Origin: Oceanospirillaceae bacterium
Lineage (GTDB): Bacteria; Pseudomonadota; Gammaproteobacteria; Pseudomonadales; Balneatricaceae
Direction of reading: 5' to 3'
NCBI GenBank assembly: GCA_013215445.1
Contig: JABSRA010000011.1
Location: 1-64,000 of the forward strand
Length of the DNA stretch: 64,000 nt
Shown here: positions 33,207 through 41,398 of the stretch, piece after piece
Numbering within the stretch: position 1 is the first letter of the stretch
Layout: the number at the start of each line of letters is the position of its first letter
Notes under the pieces: model-generated
Database searches by the model: none
What the model was told of the DNA's origin: nothing
Seen by the model: the letters and a program-made list of their open reading frames with translations, nothing else
Translations under genes and position numbers: made by a program

Positions 33207-34236
33207 GCAAAAATCAGCCAAAATCAAGATCGAAAATCTATCGAAGATATTTGGCCCAAAAGCAGACTCTTTAATACCACTACTAGAGCAGGGTATGGAT
33301 CGGCAGACGATGCAGGAGAAGCACCGGCACGTATTGGCCCTAGATAATATTAATATGGATCTGGCAGAAAATTCCATTGAAGTGATTATGGGCTTGTCGG
33401 GCTCGGGTAAGTCCACCTTAATTCGCCACATAAATCGGCTGATTGAGCCAACGGTCGGTAGCATCATGGTTGATGGCGAAAATGTTTGTACAATGAGCGC
33501 TGCTGCGCTGCGTGAATTTCGTCAGGCTAAAACGGCGATGGTCTTTCAAAATTTTTCACTACTGCCACATCGTACTGTTATTGACAACATTGGCTTTGGT
33601 TTGAAAATGCAAAAAAAGCCCGCCAAGTTAATTGCAGAGCGATGTAATTACTGGTTGGATAAAGTCGGTCTTAATGGTTTTGAACAACATTACCCCGCAC
33701 AGTTGTCCGGCGGCATGCAGCAGCGAGTGGGCCTGGCTCGTGCCCTAGCTTGCGATGCGGATATACTGATGATGGATGAAGCCTTTAGTGCCCTCGATCC
33801 ACTGATTAGATCCGACATGCAAGATATATTGTTAGGACTGCAAAAAGAGATTAAAAAGACTATCGTTTTTATCACCCATGATTTAGATGAAGCGCTAAAA
33901 ATAGGTGACCGGATAGCAATTTTAAATCATGGCAGGTTAATTCAGCAGGGTACTGCTGAACAAATTCTACTGCACCCTGCAGATGATTATGTCAGCCGCT
34001 TTGTCGCCGATGTGAATCGTACTACGGTATTGCGAGCACGCTCCATTATGAGTGTGCAAGCTAAGGCGCCCGCCGCTAACGAAAACACGGTGACAGTGCT
34101 GGAAAATGACACTATTCAAGATGTTTTACACTCTATGCTGACTGCTGACTCGTTCAATGCGGTAGTGACGGATGATAAGGGTAATACCGTCGGGCGTATT
34201 GATTCTGATATGGTGGCGGCTGCGGTTAATGGCTAA
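33199..34236 (+). CDS. Glycine betaine ABC transporter ATP-binding protein (ProV-like)
   Basis: A 345-residue ATPase when started at the ATG at 33199, which overlaps the permease stop; an in-frame upstream start would add 20 residues in another gene. Motifs: MGLSGSGKST (Walker A), VFQNFSLLPHRTVIDN, the signature LSGGMQQRVGLARAL and Walker B ILMMDEAFSALDP. The N-terminal insertion LLEQGMDRQTMQEKHRHVLAL is typical of ProV. The C-terminal 60 residues (VTVLENDTIQDVLHSMLTAD, then FNAVVTDDKGNTVGRID) are a shortened CBS-like regulatory region rather than the full tandem CBS. It energises uptake. Confidence 0.9.
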   Translation: MTEQKSAKIKIENLSKIFGPKADSLIPLLEQGMDRQTMQEKHRHVLALDNINMDLAENSIEVIMGLSGSGKSTLIRHINRLIEPTVGSIMVDGENVCTMSAAALREFRQAKTAMVFQNFSLLPHRTVIDNIGFGLKMQKKPAKLIAERCNYWLDKVGLNGFEQHYPAQLSGGMQQRVGLARALACDADILMMDEAFSALDPLIRSDMQDILLGLQKEIKKTIVFITHDLDEALKIGDRIAILNHGRLIQQGTAEQILLHPADDYVSRFVADVNRTTVLRARSIMSVQAKAPAANENTVTVLENDTIQDVLHSMLTADSFNAVVTDDKGNTVGRIDSDMVAAAVNG

Positions 34237-34242
34237 GAAAGT

Positions 34243-34264
34243 GGCAGCGTTTTCTGCTTTTTTT
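34243..34264 (+). terminator. Possible intrinsic terminator of the betaine operon
   Basis: GCAG (34244-34247) pairs with CTGC (34254-34257), with a 6-base loop, and is followed by seven T's directly. It begins 8 bases after the ATPase stop. The stem is short, so termination may be modest. Confidence 0.5.
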
Positions 34265-34354
34265 CATTAAGTTTATGATATCCATAAAAGCTGTTTGTCT
34301 GTACTTCTTAGGTCGAGTAAGATGCAGACATACTCCTCTTAGGAACAGGTATTA

Positions 34355-35263
34355 ATGCTGCATTGGTCAAGTGACAGAAAAATAAAAATTTTAGTGACAG
34401 GCCCTAAAGAACAAGTGGGAAAAGCACTGTTGAGTGCCGGTCAACAAAGCGCTATTTTTGAAGTGGTAGGGGCCAGCTCTGACGCACCCAATTTGCGTGA
34501 TAAACAAGTAGTGTCGCAACTGTTAGCCCAGAGTAACCCTGATTTTGTGGTCAATACGCTGGGTTATAACTCTGTGGTGGTCAGTGAGAAAAAGGTCGAT
34601 CTATGCTATTTGCTTAACCGTGACTTTATTGCGGTACTGGCGGAGATTTGCAGCGAAAAAAACATCCCCATCATCCATTTGTCTACTGATCATGTCTTTG
34701 ATGGGCACTATGCCAGTGGTTACAGTGAAGATGATCAAACCATCCCGCTGGGTATATTTGGCAAGAGTAAATGGCAGGGTGAAGAGGTATTGCGCAGCAA
34801 ATTAGAACAGCATTTAATCTTGCGGGTCAGCTGGTTGTTTTCGGCCTGGGGTGATAATTTTTTAACGCGATCGCTGCGCTTAGCGGGCACTGAAACCGAC
34901 ATGTATGCGGCGAATGATCGACAGGGTTGCCCCACTTCGGCGGCTGATATCGCCAGGGTAATCTTTGCTATTATTCGACAGTTGAATGAACAGGCGGATG
35001 CCTGGGGTACTTATCATTACTGCGGCGCTGAAGTGACCACTCGCTATAAATTTCTTGAGGCTATCTTTGCTGGCGCCCAGCTGCATGAACCGTTGGTCAC
35101 GACACAGTTGCACTGCGTGCCGCGCTCGCAATTGTATGCCAATGCTGAGCGCCCTGCATCTTCCGTGTTGAATTGTAAAAAAATATTGAATGATTTTGGC
35201 ATTCATCAGCGGCCCTGGCGCAGCGAACTTACCCAAGTGATCGACACTATTTACCAGCGTTAG
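34355..35263 (+). CDS. RmlD-like (dTDP-4-dehydrorhamnose reductase family) protein lacking the catalytic Tyr
   Basis: A 302-residue extended-SDR protein of the RmlD/RfbD family. The cofactor-binding segment is ILVTGPKEQVGKAL (12-25), a variant of GxxGQxG. LSTDHVFDG (109-117) and PLGIFGKSKWQGEEVLR (131-147) correspond to the RmlD motifs STDYVFDG and YGxSKxxGE. The catalytic Tyr of YxxxK is replaced by Phe135, while Lys139 and Thr111 remain. No rmlA, rmlB or rmlC is nearby, so dTDP-rhamnose synthesis is doubtful. A structural or regulatory role, as for the MAT2B subunit in animals, is one possibility. Monocistronic. Confidence 0.75.
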   Translation: MLHWSSDRKIKILVTGPKEQVGKALLSAGQQSAIFEVVGASSDAPNLRDKQVVSQLLAQSNPDFVVNTLGYNSVVVSEKKVDLCYLLNRDFIAVLAEICSEKNIPIIHLSTDHVFDGHYASGYSEDDQTIPLGIFGKSKWQGEEVLRSKLEQHLILRVSWLFSAWGDNFLTRSLRLAGTETDMYAANDRQGCPTSAADIARVIFAIIRQLNEQADAWGTYHYCGAEVTTRYKFLEAIFAGAQLHEPLVTTQLHCVPRSQLYANAERPASSVLNCKKILNDFGIHQRPWRSELTQVIDTIYQR

Positions 35264-35287
35264 CGCAAGCGGCTGTGCCGCTGCAGT

Positions 35288-35668
35288 CTACAGCATCCAG
35301 GGGAAGGGGTTTTTGGTGATGGCAACAACGATCATGAACCCGATAAAAGTAAGAGCTATCAACAGAAAAGCTAAACGCTTCAGCGTGCTTTTATCGCCCT
35401 TTATCGCCAGCGTACCGAAGCCAATGTAGCCAACTAGCGCGAGCAATTTAGCGCTTAACCAAGGATCGGCGATGGGGTACTGACCAATGATTACCATCAG
35501 CATTATTGCACTGATTAGCAAAAATGTGTCGATCACATGAGGGCTGATTTTAGCCCACTTACGCTGTAGCCACTGGGCGTTATTAGTCGTGGCCAATACC
35601 CGAATAATTAAAAATACGACACTGATTAACATCAGTGTTAGGTGGGAGTGTTTTACGATTAAGTACAT
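35288..35668 (-). CDS. SirB2-family membrane protein
   Basis: A 126-residue protein with four transmembrane helices, started at the ATG at 35668 because the upstream in-frame stretch is basic and unlike the family. It opens MYLIVKHSHLTLMLISVVFL, the KHxH motif being the SirB2 signature, and ends with a short tail. The SirB2 family has no proven biochemical function. It lies convergent to the RmlD-like gene with only 24 bases between the two stops. Confidence 0.8.
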   Translation of the reverse strand: MYLIVKHSHLTLMLISVVFLIIRVLATTNNAQWLQRKWAKISPHVIDTFLLISAIMLMVIIGQYPIADPWLSAKLLALVGYIGFGTLAIKGDKSTLKRLAFLLIALTFIGFMIVVAITKNPFPWML

Positions 35669-36192
35669 AATTATGCTCTTTAGCCTGAATATGACACGCA
35701 ATAGCGGATACCTTAGTTTGCTCCTTGTTGGCACAGGTATTTCTTGCTCAATCAGCCGGGCTTATTAGCTCGGCGTTCAATCAAAAAAAGTCCTGTGACC
35801 ATAACTAGCGGCACTATGATTACCTATTGCATGTAATATTGGGGTTAGTTATTATTTTCTGTTTGGTTTTTAGACTGTGCTATAAGCTGCTTAAAAGTCA
35901 CTATCAACATTTCAATCGATTAATTATTCTGCCGTTTTGCTCAGAGTCGTGGTGGCACTACTCTGGTCAAATATATTAATTAAACGACTGAATATCACGA
36001 TTGCTGTACATGCTATGGCGACTTTTTACCGGCTTATAGCGAATCAGTTAGGGTTTAAATCAAACAGGCTCGGTGGTCTCAAACAGGATCAATAAAGCTG
36101 TCTTTTTATCTGCAGCAACGGTGCTTGATCGGCTGTAACTTGTCTGTGCATACTGTAAGCTGCCAATATAACGGTTAACCAAGAGAATAGAC
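35669..36192. other. Intergenic region upstream of moeA
   Basis: About 520 bases between the divergent sirB2 and moeA genes. No gene, strong hairpin or recognisable molybdenum-cofactor riboswitch was identified by eye. Promoters for both flanking genes must lie here. Confidence 0.45.
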
Positions 36193-37446
36193 ATGACTGA
36201 TGTTATTACCGCTAACATAACGCCCTCAAAGCCTGACTTTAAAGCAACGCCACTGATTCCAGTCGACGATGCTTTGGCGCGCCTGTTGGCAGATGTTAAA
36301 GGGCAACCGCGCACTGAATTAATTCCACTCAGTGAGGGGCTCTATAGAGTATTGGCAGAACAGCCTATCTCCAAGGTGGATGTGCCACCCCAAGACAATA
36401 GCAGTATGGACGGCTACGCGGTGGCGATGAGGAGCCTCAATGCTGCTGCAGAGACGCTCTTGCCACTGTCTGCACGCATTGCAGCAGGGGATGATCCTGG
36501 GCCACTACAACCGGGGACCCTCGCCAGAATCTTTACCGGTGCGCATCTGCCAGAGGGTGCGGATGCGGTGATTATGCAAGAGCAAGTGACCATTGAGCCC
36601 GAGGGGGTTCGTCTACCGGCGAATATTAAACAGCGCCAGAATGTTCGCCCTAGAGGGCAAGATATTGTCGCGCAACAACCGTTGCAAGCTGTGGGCAAAA
36701 AACTGCAACCGGCTGATCTCGGCGTTTTAGCTTCTGCCGGCATTAGTCAGTTGTTAGTCTATGTGCCCCTAAAAGTCGCGGTGCTCTCTACCGGTGATGA
36801 ACTGCAAGAGCCGGGGGAAGAGCCGCTAGCAGGTAAAATATTCAATTCTAATCGGGTAATGCTCAAGGCATTAATCGAACAGTTGGGCATGCAGGTGATT
36901 GATTTGGGTAAGGTCGCCGACACGCTTGAGGCAACTACCGCGGCACTGGGTAAAGCTGCACAGCAGGCGGATCTTATTATCAGTACCGGTGGAGTCTCTG
37001 TGGGGGAAGAAGATCACATTAAAGGGGCGGTAGATGCATTGGGTAAGTTGAGTATGTGGCGCATCAAACTAAAACCGGGTAAGCCGTTAGCCTATGGCTG
37101 GGTTGCTAATACCCCTATTTTTGGGCTGCCGGGTAATCCCGCCTCAGCACTTATTACCTTTGCCTTGTTTGCTCGGCCCTACCTGATTAAGTTACAGGGG
37201 GGAGCACCGCTAAAACCACTGTGTTTTAGGGTTGCGGCAAATTTTGAGCATTTAAAAGCCGGGACCAGGGAAGAATATTTGCGGGCAGTCTACTCGCAGG
37301 GCCAAGTAACGCCGTTTTCCAATCAGAGTTCGGGCATGCTCTCGACCGCAAGCCAAGCCAACGGCTTAATACAATTACCAGTGGGCGCGGTTATTCAGCG
37401 TAATGATTCGGTGAATTTCATTCCCTTTAGTGAATTATTTGGTTAA
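36193..37446 (+). CDS. moeA: Molybdopterin molybdotransferase MoeA
   Basis: A 417-residue protein with the four-domain MoeA layout. Conserved pieces: PPQDNSSMDGYAV (about 66-78), ARIFTGAHLPEGADAVIMQE, NVRPRGQDI, VAVLSTGDEL, IISTGGVSVGEEDHIKGAVD (the MoaB/Mog-like active domain) and IKLKPGKPLAYG, followed by FGLPGNPASAL. It inserts molybdate into adenylylated molybdopterin in the cytosol. Length is normal. It is the first gene of a run that also contains moaC and moaD with two acyltransferase genes interposed. Confidence 0.95.
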   Translation: MTDVITANITPSKPDFKATPLIPVDDALARLLADVKGQPRTELIPLSEGLYRVLAEQPISKVDVPPQDNSSMDGYAVAMRSLNAAAETLLPLSARIAAGDDPGPLQPGTLARIFTGAHLPEGADAVIMQEQVTIEPEGVRLPANIKQRQNVRPRGQDIVAQQPLQAVGKKLQPADLGVLASAGISQLLVYVPLKVAVLSTGDELQEPGEEPLAGKIFNSNRVMLKALIEQLGMQVIDLGKVADTLEATTAALGKAAQQADLIISTGGVSVGEEDHIKGAVDALGKLSMWRIKLKPGKPLAYGWVANTPIFGLPGNPASALITFALFARPYLIKLQGGAPLKPLCFRVAANFEHLKAGTREEYLRAVYSQGQVTPFSNQSSGMLSTASQANGLIQLPVGAVIQRNDSVNFIPFSELFG

Positions 37447-37545
37447 TAACCGCTGTTGACACAGGAACATAGCGCAAAAAAGTGCAATCGTTTTGCTGAA
37501 CCGCTAGAATAAGCTGTTTTTAGGCTAGTTAGGGTTATAAGCACA

Positions 37546-38670
37546 GTGAGTACTGATCAAGATTTGTACAGTGATATCCGTCCCTTTAAAGATACCGAAG
37601 TCGCAGCGGTGCTGAATGGGTTGTTGCATAATGATGAATTGGTAGGGGCCATATCGCACTACAAACTTCCTAAGCTTTACCGGTGGCTGCCCCGCTTAAC
37701 TAAAACGGTGGTACGGATCAGCATGGCCCGACAATTTGGAGATATCGATACCGTTCGAGACTTTCAAACAATCGTGGCCGGTTTTATGGAAAAAATGATC
37801 AGCCGAACGACGGATAAAATCAGCTGTTCAGGCATTGAGAATTTAGATCCTGATAGCGCCTATCTGTTTATCTCGAATCATCGCGATATCGCCATGGATC
37901 CGGCGTTTGTCAATTGGATGCTGTACCACAAGCAGATGCAGACTGTGCGAATCGCCATCGGCGATAATTTGCTCTCCAAAGACTATGTCTCTGATCTGAT
38001 GCGCTTAAATAAGAGTTTTATTGTAAAACGTTCGGCCACAGCTCCGCGAGAAATGTTAAAAGCATTCAACCATTTATCCGCCTATATCGATCACTCTATC
38101 GTCAGTGATGAAGCTTCTATTTGGATTGCTCAACGCGAGGGACGGGCTAAAAATGGCGATGATAAAACCGATGCGGCACTGTTGAAAATGTTGTATATGG
38201 CAGGGCGCAAGCGCTATGACTTTTCACAATTAAGTGAGAGGTTAAACATCGTACCTGTGTCTATCTCCTACGAATTTGACCCCTGCGATCGAAAGAAAGC
38301 CAGAGAATTAGCCATAGTGGCGACAGGCGGTAGCTATCAAAAATCTGAATTTGAAGATATAGAAAGTATCACCCAGGGTATTATTGGCAATAAAGGTAAT
38401 GTGCATGTCCATTTTGGCGATATTATCAGCACAGTCGCCGAGACCCCCGCCGATCTAGCCGCCTATATTGATAGCCAAATTCACAGCAGCTATAAACTGC
38501 ACGATTCAAATTTAATCGCAGCGGGGCAATTAGCGGGGATCAGCGCAGAAAAACAACAGCAGTTTAAGGCTCGTTTTGATGATTTATCCGACGTTGAGCG
38601 TGAAATAGCCATTGCTATGTACGCTAAACCTTATAGCAATCAGCAGATTGCCAGGAGAGAGAATGTCTGA
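37546..38670 (+). CDS. PlsC-like acyltransferase (large form)
   Basis: A 374-residue protein with a GTG start. The acyltransferase motif NHRDIAMDP (HxxxxD, about 110-118) and a downstream [14 protein letters not shown] (in place of FPEGTRS) identify the glycerolipid acyltransferase fold. [13 protein letters not shown] is the third conserved block. Unlike the standard 240-residue PlsC it has long extensions on both sides of the catalytic domain and no obvious membrane helix. Substrates are unknown, presumably lysophosphatidate or a related acceptor. It sits between moeA (99 bases upstream) and moaC, which it overlaps by 8 bases. Confidence 0.75.
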   Translation: MSTDQDLYSDIRPFKDTEVAAVLNGLLHNDELVGAISHYKLPKLYRWLPRLTKTVVRISMARQFGDIDTVRDFQTIVAGFMEKMISRTTDKISCSGIENLDPDSAYLFISNHRDIAMDPAFVNWMLYHKQMQTVRIAIGDNLLSKDYVSDLMRLNKSFIVKRSATAPREMLKAFNHLSAYIDHSIVSDEASIWIAQREGRAKNGDDKTDAALLKMLYMAGRKRYDFSQLSERLNIVPVSISYEFDPCDRKKARELAIVATGGSYQKSEFEDIESITQGIIGNKGNVHVHFGDIISTVAETPADLAAYIDSQIHSSYKLHDSNLIAAGQLAGISAEKQQQFKARFDDLSDVEREIAIAMYAKPYSNQQIARRENV

Positions 38671-39142
38671 TTTGACCCACTTGGATGCCCAGGGGAATGC
38701 ACAGATGGTCGATGTTACCGACAAATCTGTGACCATGCGCGAAGCGACCGCCTATGCAGAAGTGCATATGTTAGCCACTACTTTGGCACTGATTACCAGT
38801 GGTGATCATAAAAAAGGGGATGTGCTAGCGGTGGCCAGAATTGCCGGAATTATGGGGGCCAAGAAAACCAGTGATTTAATCCCGATGTGCCATCCGCTGA
38901 TGTTGACTAAAGTCACGGTGCAGTTTACCTTGCGTGCGGAACATAATTTAGTAGAGATACGCGCGACTTGTAAATTGTCCGGAAAAACCGGCGTTGAAAT
39001 GGAAGCCTTAACTGCCGCTAGCACTGCGGCGCTTACAATCTACGATATGTGTAAGGCGGTGGACCGAGGCATGCAGGTGCAGAATTTGAAGTTATTAGAA
39101 AAGCGCGGTGGTAAAAGTGGCCATTGGCAAGTGGAGGCTTAA
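38663..39142 (+). CDS. moaC: Cyclic pyranopterin monophosphate synthase MoaC
   Basis: A 159-residue protein from the ATG at 38663, which follows GGAGAGAG and overlaps the previous stop; the upstream in-frame extension is rejected. Family blocks: [30 protein letters not shown] (with the active-site His) and [26 protein letters not shown], with the catalytic Lys in the closing [11 protein letters not shown]. MoaC converts 3',8-cyclo-GTP to cPMP in molybdenum cofactor synthesis. moaA is not in this window. Confidence 0.95.
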   Translation: MSDLTHLDAQGNAQMVDVTDKSVTMREATAYAEVHMLATTLALITSGDHKKGDVLAVARIAGIMGAKKTSDLIPMCHPLMLTKVTVQFTLRAEHNLVEIRATCKLSGKTGVEMEALTAASTAALTIYDMCKAVDRGMQVQNLKLLEKRGGKSGHWQVEA

Positions 39143-39144
39143 CA

Positions 39145-39399
39145 GTGATTAAAATAGTATATTTTGCCAGTATCCGCGAGGAGCTAGGTTTGTCCGAAGA
39201 GTCGATTAGCCTGCCAACAGGGGTGGTTAATATTACAGAATTGTCTGCATGGCTACAGCGCGAACGAGGTGCCAAGTGGGTCAGCGCACTCGGTGATCCC
39301 AGTATGTTAATGGCATTGAATCAAGAAATGGTGGGTGGCGATCAAACCATAACAGCAGGTGATGAAATCGCCTTCTTTCCCCCGGTCACAGGCGGTTAG
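39145..39399 (+). CDS. moaD: Molybdopterin synthase sulfur carrier subunit MoaD
   Basis: An 84-residue ubiquitin-fold protein started at GTG 39145, two bases after the moaC stop, with GGAGG upstream at 39134-39138. It ends FFPPVTGG, the diglycine tail that is thiocarboxylated by MoeB. MoaD donates sulfur within the MoaD-MoaE synthase that converts cPMP to molybdopterin. Its usual partner moaE does not follow; an acyltransferase gene comes next, so moaE must be elsewhere. Confidence 0.9.
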   Translation: MIKIVYFASIREELGLSEESISLPTGVVNITELSAWLQRERGAKWVSALGDPSMLMALNQEMVGGDQTITAGDEIAFFPPVTGG

Positions 39400-39424
39400 A
39401 TAAGCCATTGGATAGGATAACAAT

Positions 39425-40156
39425 GTGAGTAAAGTATTAAATTTCGTCCGCGCCAGCTTTTACTATTCTGCCTTTTTTGTCGCGACTATCATACACAGTA
39501 TTTTGTGTGTGCTGATTGCCAGATGGTTGCCTTTCGAACCACGCTTTCGTTTCGTTACTTCTTTAAACTATTTCTACGTGTTCTGGATTCGATTTTGTTG
39601 CGGCATTAACGTTAAAGTAGAAGGGTTGGAAAACTTGCCGAAAGACGGCGCCTATGTCGTTATTGCCAATCATCAGAGCGAATGGGAAACCATTTATTTT
39701 CAAATATTAATCAGGCCGCACAGTATTGTACTCAAGCAAGAATTGCTAAAAATTCCGTTTTTTGGTTGGGCGCTGGCACTACTAGAGCCCATCGCCTTAG
39801 ATCGCAGCCAAAAGCGCGGTGCATTAAAACAATTACTCGGACAAGGTAAGAATAGATTAGAGCGTGGCGTGCCCGTCATTATCTTCCCCCAAGGCACACG
39901 TTTACCCAGTGGTGAAGTTGGCGTATTTAATAAGGGCGGTGCCATGTTGGCAGCCAGTGCCGGTGTACCTTTAGTGCCTATGGCGCACAATGCCGGATTT
40001 TTTTGGCCGGGTAAGCGTTTTATGAAAAAACCGGGCACCATCACCTTGCGAATTGGTAAACCAATCGCCACCCAGGGGAGTGGCGTCAGTGATATCCATA
40101 CAGAATCTGTCGATTGGTTAAAAGCGCAGATGCAGGAATTGGATCAACTAGGTTGA
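39425..40156 (+). CDS. plsC: 1-acyl-sn-glycerol-3-phosphate acyltransferase (PlsC)
   Basis: A 243-residue membrane-associated acyltransferase with an N-terminal hydrophobic helix (about 12-32). The catalytic motifs are NHQSEWET (HxxxxE variant of HxxxxD at about 82-89), FFGWALALLEPIALDRSQ, IFPQGTRLPSG (FPEGTR with Gln for Glu) and VPLVPMAHNAG. It transfers an acyl chain to lysophosphatidate to make phosphatidate at the inner membrane. The HxxxxE and PQGTR variants occur in a recognised PlsC subgroup. GTG start, 25 bases after moaD. Confidence 0.85.
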   Translation: MSKVLNFVRASFYYSAFFVATIIHSILCVLIARWLPFEPRFRFVTSLNYFYVFWIRFCCGINVKVEGLENLPKDGAYVVIANHQSEWETIYFQILIRPHSIVLKQELLKIPFFGWALALLEPIALDRSQKRGALKQLLGQGKNRLERGVPVIIFPQGTRLPSGEVGVFNKGGAMLAASAGVPLVPMAHNAGFFWPGKRFMKKPGTITLRIGKPIATQGSGVSDIHTESVDWLKAQMQELDQLG

Positions 40157-40169
40157 TAGGCGGTGTGAG

Positions 40170-40571
40170 GTGGTGAAAGAGCATCAAGCGATTGTTGAAT
40201 TGCTGTTAATTAAGTATCCGGACATTAAATTGATCTACTTGTTTGGCTCGAGGGCGAACAATACTTTTGGTGCCACTAGTGATTGGGATATCGCAGTATT
40301 AGCGGATGCAGAATTAGACAACTTGCAGCGCTGGGAGCAAGCACAAGAGCTGGCATTGAGGTTAAATGCCGACGTCGATTTAATTGATTTATATACCGCT
40401 TCAACGGTCATGCAAAAGCAGGTGATAGACTCTGGGGCGCTGTTATATGAGCGCGATGGTGCAGCGGATAGCTTTGATATGAAAGTGCTGAGTATGTATG
40501 CTCGACTCCAAGAATCTCGGGCAGTGCTGATTGAGAGCTTTGTTAAGGGAGTTAAAGATGCCGGTAAATGA
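40170..40571 (+). CDS. mntA: MntA-type nucleotidyltransferase antitoxin
   Basis: A 133-residue minimal nucleotidyltransferase. The motif GSRANNTFGATSDWDIAVL (about 27-45) matches GSxxxGxxxxxSDxD of the pol-beta fold, with a third acidic residue in DVDLIDL. MNT proteins of this size pair with HEPN toxins; MntA adds AMP units to a tyrosine next to the HEPN active site and so neutralises it. The start is uncertain: GTG at 40170 or 40173, both very close to a GAGG. It overlaps the HEPN gene by 14 bases, with the antitoxin first. Confidence 0.85.
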   Translation: MVKEHQAIVELLLIKYPDIKLIYLFGSRANNTFGATSDWDIAVLADAELDNLQRWEQAQELALRLNADVDLIDLYTASTVMQKQVIDSGALLYERDGAADSFDMKVLSMYARLQESRAVLIESFVKGVKDAGK

Positions 40572-40965
40572 TGTATTAATTAATAAAACAGCCACTATTA
40601 TTCGCTGTATAAAAAGAATTAATGAGGAATTCGCTGGAGATGAACAAGGTTTCCTGGTTAATTATACTAAACAAGATTCGGTTATTTTAAATTTGCAGCG
40701 CGCCTGCGAAGCATCCCTAGATATAGCCAACTTTCTGATTAAAAAAAATAAATTAGGGATCCCACAATCAGCCCGTGATAGCTTTGATTTGCTGGTGGAA
40801 GGAAACATAATTAATCAGAACCTAGCGCTGAAGTTAAAGAAAATGATCGGCTTGCGAAATATTGCTGTGCACGATTACCAAAAATTGAATATGGCTATTG
40901 TGGTTGCCGTAGTGCGTTATCACCTTACAGATTTTGATGAGTATTGTGCACAAATACTACCCTGA
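40558..40965 (+). CDS. hepT: HepT-type HEPN toxin (DUF86 family)
   Basis: A 135-residue all-helical HEPN protein, started at the ATG at 40558 (GGGAG about 9 bases upstream); an earlier in-frame start is less likely. The HEPN ribonuclease motif Rx4H is RNIAVH followed by DY, so the tyrosine modified by MntA in studied systems is present. LQRACEASLDIANFLI and the FDLLVEGNIINQNLALKLKKM helices are typical of DUF86. It forms a toxin-antitoxin pair with the upstream MntA. HEPN toxins of this group act as RNases that cut mRNA or tRNA. Confidence 0.85.
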   Translation: MPVNDVLINKTATIIRCIKRINEEFAGDEQGFLVNYTKQDSVILNLQRACEASLDIANFLIKKNKLGIPQSARDSFDLLVEGNIINQNLALKLKKMIGLRNIAVHDYQKLNMAIVVAVVRYHLTDFDEYCAQILP

Positions 40966-40995
40966 ATATAATATCTGATAATTAAATTCTCCCCT

Positions 40996-41024
40996 AAAAA
41001 AGCCGCATATTATGCGGCTTTTTT
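40996..41024. terminator. Bidirectional intrinsic terminator
   Basis: GCCGCATA and TATGCGGC form a stem flanked by six A's on the left and six T's on the right. It can end transcription of hepT (plus) and of the small membrane protein gene (minus), which converge here. Confidence 0.85.
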
Positions 41025-41109
41025 ATGGTTGATTTTGGGTCGTGTAAGATTGGCGCGAAGAACAGTGCTAAAAACTAGTAATCTTTTAAACAACATGGCC
41101 TTTGATCAA

Positions 41110-41304
41110 TTAATAAGTCCTAACCACCGGATCAACATCGCGTTGGGCTTTAAATCTTGAGCAACTGCGGTAGATCGCTGCCGCTATTAATAGACTGACG
41201 AAAATGCCCATGGCTACTAGACCCAAGGTAGCGAAACCTGCAACCAGTAAAACGGTGATCATGATAGCGATGGTATAGCTTAATAGCATCTTTAAGGTGT
41301 TCAT
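41110..41304 (-). CDS. Small membrane protein of unknown function
   Basis: A 64-residue protein: MNTLKMLLSYTIAIMITVLL, then VAGFATLGLVAMGIFVSLLIAAA, with two closely spaced transmembrane helices and a polar C-terminal tail (SRFKAQRDVDPVVRTY). AAGGAG lies 7-8 bases before the ATG. An inverted repeat 73 bases upstream matches the one in front of the ferric-reductase operon, so it is probably controlled by the same regulator. No family was recognised. Confidence 0.65.
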   Translation of the reverse strand: MNTLKMLLSYTIAIMITVLLVAGFATLGLVAMGIFVSLLIAAAIYRSCSRFKAQRDVDPVVRTY

Positions 41305-41376
41305 GGTGTAGCTCCTTTATAACTCTCTGTGTGATGAAGCTATTATCTACTGGCATGCTGTGATTGGGCTGACACC

Positions 41377-41398
41377 TAGCTTACAATTTTGTAAGTTA
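41377..41398. promoter_or_regulatory. Inverted repeat, probable response-regulator site (copy 1)
   Basis: TAGCTTACA-ATTT-TGTAAGTTA, 9-base arms with one mismatch. It overlaps the stop codon of the histidine kinase gene and lies 73 bases upstream of the small membrane protein gene. The same TTAGCTTACA-N4-TGTAAGCTAA element precedes the ferric-reductase gene. Confidence 0.7.

Noticed and set aside
34355-35263. Assignment as a functional dTDP-4-dehydrorhamnose reductase
   Set aside because: The catalytic Tyr is Phe and no rml genes are nearby, so the standard name would mislead.
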